From NCBI GenBank assembly GCA_023014485.1, contig JAJOZX010000920.1, forward strand, positions 751,001 through 815,000: a stretch of DNA of 64,000 bases, written 5' to 3'. This DNA comes from Bathynomus jamesi (lineage: Eukaryota > Arthropoda > Malacostraca > Isopoda > Cirolanidae). Within the stretch, counting starts at the first letter, position 1. Every line of letters begins with the position of its first letter. Of the stretch, positions 1 through 10,405 are shown piece after piece. A program made the position numbers and the translations under genes. The notes beneath the pieces are model-generated. The model saw only the letters and a list, made by a program, of their open reading frames with translations. It searched no databases and was not told the origin of the DNA.

Positions 1-394
1 TGTAACATAAGAGAAATTGTAATATTTTAATATTTATTATATAAACAAATTTATAAATGCAAATAAATAAAATAAGTATTTTTACAATAATTTAATGACG
101 TCACAGTGATTTAAATACATTGTCCGATTTTTAATTATTAATTCATTTATATATTAATAATTCTTATTCATGATTTTTATGTATTTCTTCCAGGTTATTT
201 ACAACAGTTCATGTGGATGGAAAGAAATAAAGTAAACAGGTTAATTAATTTCTGTAACGCAATTGCCACTCAATTTCCTTTTTAATAAATTAGTATACGG
301 TTCATTTTCATTTCAGTAAATTGTTTTATTTTTTCTTTCATCAATAAAGTGAAGATTACATATGTTTAACTTTTTCCTTTACATGATATTTATA
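1..394. other. AT-rich left flank, no gene seen
   Basis: No reading frame, RNA gene or recognisable repeat could be supported here. It lies outside the large duplication and should be the unduplicated left flank. Confidence 0.5.
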
Positions 395-480
395 TTGGGT
401 TTGCTATTCTTGACATGGGAACTTTTGGGTTCGCTATTCTTGACAAGGGAATTTTTGGGTTCGCTATTCTTGACATGATC
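395..480. repeat. 30-bp tandem repeat, about 2.9 copies
   Basis: TTGGGTTYGCTATTCTTGAC starts at 395, 425 and 455, a period of exactly 30 bp with few substitutions. The array ends one base before the start of homology between the two large copies (482), so it abuts the left breakpoint of the duplication. Confidence 0.85.
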
Positions 481-481
481 C

Positions 482-1429
482 ATTAAATCATCTAATTATG
501 TTGACTTTATTTTAAGTATTTTAATAATTTTATAAACCCAAATTTTATATCCATTTTTCTTATTCAAATTGGTCATCAGGGACTTAAAAATTTAAGGAAA
601 AATTTGGTTGTTGTTTATATTGCTGGAGAAAGAAAATACCTTACCTTCAAGATAAGGAAAACCAGCTATTGTTGACATGTTGAAGAAAAAAAATACCTTC
701 AACATAAGGAAAAACAGTTACTTTAAATATTGGTATTCAAATTTGTAAAACTAAAATAAAATTAGTTTATTCTTTTACTGAATCATGAAACTTTTTAACA
801 TCATTTTAGCTACGGTAAATGACTAACAAATTCTGGTGCTGTATATTGTGGAGTGAGCGAAAGAAAAGCATTTAAGCGAATTTTAAATGTAAAAATATGA
901 AAATTGAAACTTTGTCTGTCCTTTAAACGAAACAAAGTGATTTTTATAAATTTGGATGCGCTGAGTTCAAATCTGATGTCAGAATACCTATATCACTCAC
1001 CGTTTTGAAGGGACGTGTAATAAAAGTCTTATATACAGATTAGAATATATTGAATATCTCAACATAATTATTACAAGATCAGACCAACAATTAAAATCTT
1101 TTGCTGATGTTTTTCGTTTGTACATACTCTCGGGAGTTTCCCTAATGAGAAACCGGCAATATTCAGCCAATATACTGGAATTCCACCTTCCCTGGAACCG
1201 CGTTTGACATAATTTGGATAATTTTTGTGAAATATTAACGTATTTTTCTGGAAAAATGGTGGGTGTTAGAGAAAAAGTAATAACATATTCGTAATCAGCG
1301 CATCAAAATACATATAAATCAGCACAGCAGAATTTGTGCAAAGTACAGAATTTGTGTTGCGCATTGTTTTTAAAATATAGGCAAAGAATCGGCATCGGCT
1401 AAATTTTGGAATCGGTACATCACTAATTT
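482..1429. other. Duplicated AT-rich DNA without a visible gene
   Basis: Found again in copy B at 23948-24145 and 26606-27331, split there by a MULE and a hAT element. I see no long frame or RNA gene. Both copies keep a stretch with a short CTCGGGAGTTTCC block and a phrase about 'fatigue' cannot be read into it: nothing coding is supported. Confidence 0.4.
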
Positions 1430-2760
1430 CTGCCCAAATCGTGCAAAATCTGTTCTTCTACTCGCGAAGAATTCCTCCGACAAAAATGGGAAACCCTATC
1501 TAACTAATTCTCCTCGCTCTTTCTGGCAACTAACCAGAAACCTCTCCAACAACTTTACTTCCTCCTCAGGGTTCTTTCCTGTCTCCCACTCTCTTCCTTT
1601 TATTTATCAATGATATTTTAAGTCGCACTTCCTGTCTATCCACTTATATGCCGATGATTCCACCCTTTACTTCTCCACCCGCTTTAAAAGCATCCCTCTC
1701 AACAGTCACTCTATGTTTCGCGTGAGACGGCTATGGCACAACTGACCTCTGACCTTTCTACTATCTCTGATTGGGACAGAGAAAATCTTTTGGGCTTCAA
1801 TGCCTGAAAAGCACAGTTCCTTCATCTATCTACTCGTCACAGTCTTCCACAAGACTATCCCCTTATCTTCATTATCTTCAACAATACACAACTAAATCCT
1901 TTCTCTCCTCTTAACATTCTTGTTTTTTTCTTTTCTCATGATCTTTCCTGGAAAGATTCCACTCACTTGCTGTCTTTGTCTAGGGGATTTCTCCATCCAT
2001 GTATGGAGTACGCTTCTCATATGTGGGATGTCTCAACTCACTTGACCGGGTGTAATGAAAGGCTTTTCGTTTCATCAGTCCTCCACTTCTTATTGACTGT
2101 CTGCAATCCCCCTCTCTTCGCCACAGTGTTGCCTCACTCTCTCTTTACTATCGCTATTATAACGGACACTACCCTTCTGAACTCTCTAACTCAGGGGTGG
2201 CCAACCTATGGCACATTGGATGATTAGAAGTGGTGCATTGAATTCTCTGCTGCTCTCAGTAACTAATTTAACTCCAAACATTAAGAGCTTGGTGAAATCA
2301 AAACAGACTCAAAAGTCTCATTAAGGTAAGTAATGTTTACATTATTTTTATATTAAATCATTATATCATGTAAAAATGCTAAATATATCTATATTAACAT
2401 ATTTTATACAAGAATTGAATGGGGGTACAAGACTTGTATGGCGCATCTGAACTCATGCGTGAAAAAATTGGCGAATGAAATGTAAAAGGTTGGCCACCCC
2501 TGCTCTAACTGCATGCCTCCTCCTATATGGAGGACTTGCAGTAGCAGACTTTCGACATATTGCCATCCCTTTTCTGTCCAGCTCTTTAACACAAAGGTTA
2601 ATCGGTATTTCCAGTCGTTCATCTACTCAACCGGTCAACTCTGGAACAACCTTCCTCAATCCATCTTTTCCCCTGTCTTTGACCTCTAATCTTTCAAACG
2701 CAGTGTGTCCAGGCATCTCGAAAACACTGATTCTTGATTCTGGCTCTCTACTTCTGCGCG
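1430..2760 (+). pseudogene. Non-LTR retrotransposon reverse transcriptase remnant (copy A)
   Basis: Translated pieces in shifting frames match a jockey-like non-LTR RT: GSFLSPTLFLLFINDIL then YADDSTLYFSTRF near 1570-1690 (the YADD catalytic box), then a C-terminal part around RGFLHPCMEYASHMWD (1980-2020) and the FIPFTGKLWNNLPSS type tail (about 2610-2660). The frame is broken by several shifts and at least one internal deletion, and a hAT MITE sits at 2192-2502. The family is known to copy itself by target-primed reverse transcription; this copy cannot. The same remnant, without the MITE, is at 27332-28347. The exact clade is uncertain. Confidence 0.8.
2192..2502. mobile_element. hAT MITE, 311 bp, only in copy A
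   Basis: Perfect 16-bp terminal inverted repeats CAGGGGTGGCCAACCT and an 8-bp target duplication CTCTAACT (2184-2191 and 2503-2510). Copy B carries the intact site with a single CTCTAACT in the same RT remnant. It has no coding capacity and must have been moved by a hAT transposase encoded elsewhere. Confidence 0.95.
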
Positions 2761-2774
2761 CCGCCTGCCATCAT

Positions 2775-2843
2775 CGGGTCTGGATCCCGGGGCCGATGGA
2801 TTCGTAGTCAGCGACGCAAACCATTACACCATCGAGGCGCATA
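2775..2843 (-). repeat. tRNA-like sequence at the end of the RT remnant
   Basis: Read on the minus strand, GCCTCGATGGTGTAATGG resembles an A box and is followed 40 bp later by a weak B-box-like CCGGGATCCAGACCC. It also occurs in copy B before a (TA)n run. It is more likely a SINE head than a functional tRNA, because the B box is poor and the stems do not close well. Confidence 0.3.
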
Positions 2844-2849
2844 TATATA

Positions 2850-3500
2850 TAAGCATTTTAACTGCACGAAGACATTAAAATTGGTCCGTCAAAGAGTTCT
2901 GGTTCTGGCTGTGGCAACTGTGTACAATGTACATGTACATTGTACAGTACATTGATTCTAATCGTTTGGATGCTACTCACCACAACACAGTACATTCTAA
3001 ATTAACAGGAAATTTAAAAAACAAAAACTTTCTTTACCAGTCCAACAGACGAAAAAACCTACAGTATACTCTTTGTATACATCTCTTTGAAAGAGTTCTG
3101 TCAGAGTTCCAAAACTTTCTTGTCCCGGAGCAATATGGAAATTTAGAGGATTAAACTTTCCCTTTCTGTTTATGTAAAGTGATTTTCATACATAATTTGT
3201 TTGATCGTTACGAAGTATTCTGTATTTATTATTTATTTCATTGTTGTTTAGTATACAACATTCATATTTTTAATTACCTTTTTTTTAGTGGAGTCAGTGC
3301 CCTACTATTTGTAACTCGATGGGTACGTTATTATTAACTGTTTTTTATCATTTCATTTCAAGGTTCTTCTTACGGTCGCAGTGTATGGAATTCATACAAT
3401 ATTTTAGTTTTCTCTTTTTGTAAAACTGGAAATTTTCACTTAAAAAAAATACGAACTTTATTCTACTTTTACTCGTTACAGCTACAAGAGTGCTGCCGAT
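2850..3500. other. Duplicated noncoding stretch
   Basis: Contains an overlapping run of TGTACA-type palindromes near 2925-2950 and AT-rich DNA up to the Tc1 element. No gene is supported. The B counterpart is about 28487-29136. Confidence 0.4.
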
Positions 3501-3739
3501 CATAAGTATTCGTACAGAGAAATATTTCAGTTATATTCGTCTTTATCTTTTGTTACCATGCACAGGATAGTTATGAAAAGCTTATCGTTCATTTCGAAAA
3601 GTTTAACAAGTAAAGAAAATTAATTCACCTCCAACGTATACCTAATGAAAAACATCAAAGAAGTTGAGGAAAATTTTTAAAAATGTTAAAATTCAAAAGT
3701 TTTCTTACATTTACTTACAAAATTATTTAATACTTTGTG

Positions 3740-5102
3740 TTATTCGAAGGGTTTCTCTTGAGGACAGTTTTTTTTCAAATCAAATAATAAATTCTCGATT
3801 AAATTGAGATCTGGGCTTTGATTGGGCCACTTGAAGAGCTCGAAATTTTTTTGTTGAAGCCATTTCATGGTGCTCTTACTTTTATATTTTGGATTATTAT
3901 TTTGTTGCAGTACACAACTGCGACCCATTCGGCACTCTCAAACTGAAGGCAATACATTTACTCAGGGGCGCCATTTCAACTTTTTCTTGGAGGGGAGGGG
4001 GCAAACATCAAAAGTAAATTTCGGTACAAAATTTATTAAATTTTTAGACAAGAAGTAAGACAGACTTTTCGCAGTCTCAAATATCAGGGTTTATAATGTA
4101 TACATACCTACGGTAAAATTTAAAAGAAAATATGTAATCTGAAAAAAACACAAGCAAGATTTGGTTGAAAACCAATGAACAGTGTTGTACAGAATTATTT
4201 TTAGCCCAAAAAATCTATACATCCTGGTTGAACCTGATCTTTTTTTAGGAACCAAGAACTAAGCGCAAATGACTGCGTAGGTGATAAAATCTTAATGTGA
4301 ATTCAAGTGCATCACCAAGAAATTTCTTTGAAGGGGCACATGTATCCTTGGAGGTGGCAAACATTGTCTTGGGGGAGGCATCTGTCCCCCTTGCCTCTCC
4401 GCAAATGGCGCCATTGCAATTACTTCTAAAATTTCCTAATGTTTCTTCGAATTCAAGATTCTATTGATGACAACAAGCTTTTCTTAACCAGAAACACAAA
4501 AGCATTCCCAAAGAAGCAAATTACCGCCACCATGTTTAACCCTAGGAAGGATATTTTTTTTCCTCGAACGCAATATTTCATTTTCGACAAACATACCGTT
4601 GGTCGTTGCTCCCGAATAATTCAATTTTGGTCTCGTCCGTTAGGAGAACTTTTCTCCAGAATGCAAATCCATCATTTTGATGATCCTTGACGTACTTTAA
4701 ACGAGCTTCTTCGTGCGCTTTTCGTAGCACAGGTTTTCTTCATACAACTCTTCCATTCAGACTATTCTTTGTCAATGTACGACGTACAGTAGAGGGATGG
4801 ACATCGATCTTAGACAATCTTAATGTTTGGCAAATATTACTTGCAGTCACTCGTGTATTCGCTGCAGCTATTCTTTCAACCCGTCTAGCTGTACATTCTG
4901 AATTCTTGGAAGGTCGTTCATACCTTGGTAGAGTTTTGATTGTTCCAAAGCCTTTCCATTTCTTTATAAGTGCAGCAACCGTCGTAAATGGAATTCGATG
5001 TTCTTCACCTATATTCCTTTACTCTTAACTCTTTCCAGACTCGTGTTCAAAAATAAAAGATCTCTTAAGATCTGTAGAAAACTCTTTACCACGATGACCC
5101 AT
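3740..5102 (-). pseudogene. Tc1 transposase pseudogene (copy A)
   Basis: From ATG at 5102 the minus strand reads MGHRGKEFSTDLKRSFIFEH, then a stop and shift. The helix-turn-helix and linker follow (PSTVRRTLTKNSLNGRVV), then the first catalytic region (WRKVLLTDETKIELFGSND), and finally SPDLNLIENLLFDLKK near 3740-3850, the block holding the catalytic glutamate. Several in-frame stops and the hAT MITE between the second and third catalytic regions make it non-functional. Copy B (29382-30725) shares the main lesions, so decay began before the two copies separated. Confidence 0.85.
3963..4416. mobile_element. hAT MITE, 454 bp, in the Tc1 element (copy A)
   Basis: Termini CAGGGGCGCCATTT and AAATGGCGCCATTG are inverted repeats. 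The 8-bp target duplication is CATTTACT/CAATTACT (3955-3962, 4417-4424; one mismatch). The same insertion is in copy B with the same flanks, so it predates the separation of A and B. Confidence 0.88.
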
Positions 5103-5647
5103 TGCTTACCAATGGCTTGTACAGTCATCCGACTTCCATGAAGATTCACAGAGAAAATTCTAGAATTCAGAATTGCCAACAGTCTCTAATCAATAAACAA
5201 CCAACTACTGATAAAAAATTTAAATTCTTCAAGCTTAAAGTGCACACAAAATAGTAAATAAATAATTTTGTAAGTAAATGTACGAAAAGTTTTGCATTTT
5301 AACCTTTACTTATTTTCCTGAAATTCTTTGATGTTTTACATTATATGTTGGAGTTGAACTAATTTTTTTTATTTGTTAAATTTTTCCAAAGGAAAAGTAA
5401 ACTTTTTATAACTATCCTATACATGGCACAAAAGATAAGGACGAATATAACTGAAATACTTCTCTGTACTAATACTTATGAGCACCACTGTAAGTTTATA
5501 CACTAGAGTGACTAGATACTCGTATTATAGAACAACATTATATATGGCATCTATATATTCCCCAAGTTACATTGGTTTGTATAGACCTGAAAATATGCGA
5601 GTGGAAATATCTTATGAAATCAGTAAATATAGTCGATATGTAAATGC

Positions 5648-5648
<1 letters not shown>

Positions 5649-5702
<54 letters not shown>
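5649..5702. repeat. (TA)n microsatellite
   Basis: Uninterrupted TA repeat of about 54 bp bordering the R1 composite. Any long open frame across it is an artefact of the repeat. Confidence 0.95.
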
Positions 5703-5703
<1 letters not shown>

Positions 5704-5710
<7 letters not shown>

Positions 5711-6398
5711 CAGTGCATGGAACAAGGAACTCTTCTGGGATAATTAAATCCTCTATAGTCCGAATAAGTAATGGTAAATGACAAATACCATAGTTTTTCT
5801 TTTTCATGAAAAACTATGGTATTTGTCATTTACCATTACTAATTCGGACTATAGAGGATTTAATTATCCCAGAAGAGTTCCTTGTTCCATGCACTGTCTG
5901 TGTGTATCATAAAAAAACTCAGGGGACCATTCTGAGTTCATTCCCATCTTGAAACGGACATGTTATGTACCTTGAAAAGTGGACGCTCAATTCTGCCAGT
6001 TGAGGTTTAAGTTTTGTTTTTTGCCTAAAAATATAATAGTTACCCCTTTCTCTTTGATGTATTCAATCTGACGTGAAGGCAGCGAGTCTTTCGCTTATAT
6101 TGAGGTTCTAAATGTAGCAGGGCTAGGCTGCTTTAAACCCTAGATCCATGTCCCAAAGCTGGATCCTGTCTGCTTTGCAGATAGCTGGTGAGGAAAGCTA
6201 TATTTATGGGACCTCTTTGCGAGTGACCCGTTGCCCACGTCGGGCTAGCATCATGAAAAAGAAAAATTATGGTATTTGTCATTTACCATTACTTATTCGG
6301 ACTATAGAGGATTTAATTATCCCAGAAGAGTTCCTTGTTCCATGCACTGTCTGTGTGTATCATAAAAAACTCAGGGGACCATTCTGAGTTCATTCCCA
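5704..6398. repeat. R1 repeat composite: inverted pair plus direct copy (copy A)
   Basis: Arms 5704-5802 and about 5811-5913 form a near-perfect palindrome of roughly 100 bp per arm (GTGCATGGAACAAGGAAC ... CTATAGTCCGAATAAGTAATG). After a 200-bp interval a fuller direct copy follows at 6148-6398. It ends in CATTCCCA and runs straight into (TA)n. The unit is bounded by (TA)n on both sides. The same unit in B is 31249-31945, and a palindromic relative occurs at 17183-17605. The family is unknown to me; inverted/direct partial copies with a microsatellite end suggest a retroelement tail, perhaps Penelope-like or a SINE. Confidence 0.75.
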
Positions 6399-6514
6399 TA
6401 TATATATATATATATATATATATTTAGGGTGGTAGAGGCGGGGCCACCAGCTTGACCTCCGTGTGAAGAGAGACCAACGCACGAAACAACATAAGGTTCA
6501 TAAGCATATATATA

Positions 6515-6561
<47 letters not shown>

Positions 6562-6564
<3 letters not shown>

Positions 6565-7773
6565 GGTGTCCCATAAGTCCGGCATCATAGGAGAAATTCA
6601 TATTTTCCTATTTCTACAAACCATAATTCATATTTTTTTTTTTCTACAGGCCATAATGTCTGTGAGCAAGGAAGAACGAATCCAGATAATTCTACTCATA
6701 GGAAATCGGAGTCAAAGAGAGGCCGCTGCTGAATTTAACAGACTGCATCCAGACCGCGAGCCAATAACATAGTGTTGTGTTAGCAGACTTGTTGCAAAGT
6801 TTAAAGAAACAGGATCCATAGAAGATAAACCACGCAGTGGACCTTCAAGGAGGTCCACTGACGATGATACAGCGACTGCTATCCTGGCTCATTTTAACAG
6901 AAGTCCCAATAAGTCTCTTCGGCGATTGTCCGCCGAGACAGGAGTGTCGAAAAGTAGCATCTATCGCATTCTTCAGGCTCACAAATGGCATTCATATAAA
7001 CATCAGATCCTACAGAAATTAAGCGAAGATGATCCCGACCGGCGGATGGAATTTTGTGAATGGGCTACGGTACAATATGCTCGGGATGCCACTTTCCTGT
7101 CCACCATTCTGTTCAGTGACGAGGCTGTTTTTTATTGAAATGGTGAGGTAAATCGACAGAACACCCGCCACTGGTCTCAAAACAACCCTCACTGGTATAC
7201 CTCTTCAAAGGAACAAGGTGCATCTCGGGTGATGGTATGGTGTGGCATTTGGAAGGATCGCATCATAGGCCCCCTCTTTTTCGATGAACATGTCACTGGA
7301 GGCACCTACCTACGTATGCTCAAGGAAGAAGCATTTCCCAGTGTCTTGAACGAAGAAGGAAATTTCCCAACATGGTTCCAGCAAGACGGCGCTCCTGCAC
7401 ATTACAGCACCCAAGTAAGGGACTACCTGTACCAACAATTCCCTGGTCATTGGATAGGACGTCGAGGGTCTGTGGAATGGCCAGCTAGAAGCCCGGATCT
7501 CACGCCACTAGATTTTTATCTCTGGGGCCACTTCAAAGCGCTGGTATACACGGAGAAAATTAGGAGTGTTGAACATTTTCGGCAGCGCATTATTGGGACA
7601 TGTAACACTATTACTCCTGACATCATTCACCGTGTGCTTGCTGACTGGGTATCACGTCTGAATTTGTGTATTGAAAACAATGGTGGACATATTGAGCACG
7701 TTCTCTAAATAAAAGCTTTTGTTTTGCCTTTTTTATTATTTTTCCTATGATGCCGGACTTATGGGACACCCTG
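6562..7773 (+). mobile_element. DD41D mariner, lineage a (copy A)
   Basis: Terminal inverted repeats of about 28 bp, CAGGGTGTCCCATAAGTCCG, lie at both ends with TA duplications at 6560-6561 and 7774-7775. It is 1212 bp long and embedded in (TA)n on both sides. The internal transposase gene is broken. The copy B version (32090-33293) lacks the right end. Confidence 0.93.
6656..7708 (+). pseudogene. mariner DD41D transposase, two stops (copy A)
   Basis: From MSVSKEERIQIILLIGNRSQ the frame has a paired helix-turn-helix DNA-binding region, then the catalytic core: SDEAVF (first Asp), QQDGAPAHY (second Asp) and WPARSPDLTPLDFYLWG (third Asp). There are 41 residues between the second and third Asp, which places it in the DD41D group rather than classic DD34D mariners. 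Stops interrupt it after the ITxxCVSR region (near 6770) and at FYxNGEVN (near 7137). Copy B has neither stop but a different frameshift, so the lesions arose separately. Confidence 0.92.
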
Positions 7774-7775
7774 TA

Positions 7776-8153
7776 ATATATATATATATCTTAAGAAACA
7801 AGGACTTTCAAGGTAAATCTGTTGATTCATTATTTATTAATAGAATGATATTAATCATTCACGAAACTGGTGTATGATAAAACCTATACTCATTTCCAGA
7901 AACTCTTTCAAAGAGTAAATTCCCTTTCATTTAATTTGATGTCTGGTTGCGGGTGTTCCTTTGTCGATGTGTAAATTGAATTAATGACGTATCAGATCTT
8001 AGATTTAAAATAGTTGTGATTTATGACAAATGAATATTCCACTTCAATTTTTTTACGTGTTTTTCGTAACTAAAACTTTCAGGTGTTTAAAAATTAATGC
8101 ATTGAATCAGTTCTAACAGTTACACGCAAAAATCACCCACCCGCGAGCGCGCG

Positions 8154-8207
<54 letters not shown>

Positions 8208-8565
8208 ATCTCCTACTTATCACTTTTTCTTGATAGGCATGCCAGGATCTGGAATTTGCAAACACCCGAAACAGGTTTTTTCCCCATGTAAACGTTGAGA
8301 GATAATATGTGCGTCACAGCCAACTTCAGCGCATGTGACGCGTGTGATATTTAGCGTTAGTTAAGGTTAAGAATACACAGTAATTATGTTCAAACAAGGA
8401 AGGAACACGCTAACAGGGAAGGACAACGCGGTAGGGGGAATGGGGGTGGTAAACCAAATTGATATATCAAAAGTGTTCAGGAATATGCTTAGAAAAAGTG
8501 TTCAGGAATATGCTTAGAATTAAATTTGAAACGGAGAAAATATATATTTTATTGTGTTGATTGAA

Positions 8566-8611
<46 letters not shown>

Positions 8612-8640
8612 CACACATTCATACACCAAACATTTCTTCA
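7776..8640. other. Duplicated noncoding interval with microsatellites
   Basis: Holds a (CG)n/(CA)n run at about 8149-8202 and a (TA)n run at about 8567-8606. A 23-bp stretch around 8475-8518 (AAGTGTTCAGGAATATGCTT) is tandemly doubled here but single in copy B. No gene seen. Confidence 0.5.
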
Positions 8641-8815
8641 ATAAAAGGTGAGGGCACTGACCATTATGCTACGACAAAGTAGAAGTTGGTACAACCTGGC
8701 ATACCTTCAAACACCCGAGAAACATATAACGCATTTCATTCCACTTTCGACTTAACAGGTGTTGGGGTTCGAATCTTGGTGGGAGCATTTTTGCTTTATA
8801 CAAAATTCATGCGTG
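8640..8815 (+). repeat. Possible tRNA-derived SINE fragment
   Basis: A B-box-like GGGGTTCGAATCTTGG lies near 8762-8777, about 110 bp downstream of GGCACTGACCATTATGC. The body then runs into (TA)n. The same sequence is in copy B (34200-34376). The spacing to any A box is too large for a normal tRNA, so this is only a weak SINE call. Confidence 0.35.
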
Positions 8816-8825
8816 ATATTGTGTA

Positions 8826-8871
<46 letters not shown>

Positions 8872-8874
<3 letters not shown>

Positions 8875-9385
8875 TGGTGGACCGGATGTCAGTTTTTCAA
8901 CATCTGCGGATGCGGATTTTTTATTTCAATATCCGAGGATGCGGATGCGGATATTTAGTTAATCTATCAATATAATATAGAATTATGAATATATGACATA
9001 ATTTTTTCAAATTTCGTGATATTACTCTTATGGCAGGCAATGCATAAGAATTAAAATTAATATTTTCATTATGATAAAAATAATAACTTTCTCAAGAGTT
9101 TCAGCCACAGAAAATTCAATGAAACAAGTTTCATTCAATTTTCTGTGTTACCACGTATTTATATTTTGAGGTTTATATATTTGTTTGTTCATTAATAATT
9201 AATACTTTACATGAAATGTGCATGACTGGGCCTTATAAGCTACTTTATAAGCTAATTTAATTGTAAATTGCATAATTTATTAGAGGTAATATCCGCATCA
9301 CATCCGCAGTCAGAAGTGCGGATGCGGATGTTAAAAATGGTGCGGATATCCGCAGATGCGGATTCGGATATCCGGTCAACCACTA
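8872..9385. mobile_element. hAT-like MITE, 514 bp (copy A)
   Basis: Ends read TAGTGGTGGACCGGATGTC and, inverted, TAGTGGTTGACCGGATATCC. Both subterminal regions are packed with GCGGATGCGGATATCCG-like repeats. It is inserted inside (TA)n, so an 8-bp target duplication (TATATATA) cannot be proven. Copy B (34397-34894) has lost part of the right subterminal repeat. Confidence 0.75.
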
Positions 9386-9814
9386 ATATATATATATTGT
9401 CACTGCTCGAGATACACATCTCACTAGCTTAAGTTTAAGGTGCAGGAAAGATATTTTACACAAAACACTGTTCCATCATATATCCATTTCAGGGGTATAT
9501 TCAGCTCGTAATATTCTTGTCAAGTATTTTTTTTTATGCAGGAAGGAGTCAAGGACAAACGCCCGCAAAAATGCCCCTCCCACCCAAAAGGAAAAGGAGA
9601 GATCCGAAATCAAGGCCTCTAGAGGGAAAAGAGTGTGTTTGAGAGCATGCTGGGCTGCTCACGAGGTATATGAGACAGGGAAAGATCAGCTAAGCAGGAC
9701 AAAAGTATATAGAGGGTCAACGTACCAACGAGGCCTCCCATACGTGACTCATCCCCAGTGGAAGCAACATTGCTCTATGTTATCATAACCCAATGAACAG
9801 TCTGATTCACATGA

Positions 9815-10405
9815 CATCGACATGGGAATTAAGAGTATAATTTCAAAATTTGAGGATGATACCAAACTTGGGCGACGAACAAAATCAGCGACAAAACGTT
9901 TGCAGATTCAAGAAGATACTAATAAATAACTCGAGTGGGCAGAAATTTGGCAAATGAACTTTAATAGAGATAAATGTAAAACGTTGCATATCGGTAGAAA
10001 CAATTTTAAAGAAAAGTATTTTATGTGCGACAAGACAATATCGAGTGTTACAGAAGAGAAAGATTTAGGTATTATTGTTATCAACACTCAGATTAACCGA
10101 GTGCATGTATCGAAGCGGTCAGAAAAGCAAACAGAATCTTAGACTTTATTGGTAGATCATTTGAATTTTTAATCCAGGTGTTTAAAATGATTAAAGGTTT
10201 TGATATTGTCAACGCCAAAAAATGTTTCACCTTCAGGAATGCAGACAGAACTCGCGGTAATGGTTCCAAATTAGTGGATAAACATTTTAATTCTAATGCA
10301 GCTAAACATTTTTTTCTTCAATCGTATTGTTAATTTGTGGAATGGATTGCCAACCAGCATAGTTCAAAGTGATTCGATTGAATCCTTTAATTAAAAAGAA
10401 ACTAG
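9815..10405 (+). pseudogene. jockey-like RT remnant with internal deletion (copy A)
   Basis: In frame with MNFNRDKCKTLHIGRNNF is the block just downstream of the RT active site; FEDDTKLGRR upstream replaces the usual FADD. KANRILDFIGRSFEF is then joined directly to a far C-terminal part (IQVFKMIKGFDIVNAKKCF ... SNAAKHFF), so the middle of the RT/thumb is missing. The endonuclease domain is absent. Copy B (35470-36050) has the same deletion, with the frame open slightly further. Confidence 0.82.

Larger units (their letters stand above)
3501..5490 (-). mobile_element. Tc1-type transposon with long inverted repeats (copy A)
   Basis: The ends are long imperfect inverted repeats of roughly 200 bp. 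The right end reads outward as CAGTGGTGCTCATAAGTATT next to TA (5491-5492). The left end has lost about a dozen terminal bases compared with copy B, which still starts TACAGCGGCGTTCATAAG. The interior encodes a broken DD34E-type transposase on the minus strand and carries a hAT MITE (3963-4416). Cut-and-paste movement into TA is the known behaviour of this superfamily. Confidence 0.85.

Noticed and set aside
4439..5028. Two plus-strand frames of 83 and 113 codons, repeated at 30062 and 30310
   Set aside because: They lie antisense to the Tc1 transposase pseudogene, whose minus-strand reading has recognisable domains.
5478..5829. Open frames of 60-90 codons made of Tyr-Ile repeats, here and at other (TA)n runs (8686, 15451, 31062, 33807, 34011, 34783, 53327)
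   Set aside because: They are translations of TA microsatellites, open on both strands, and have no gene features.
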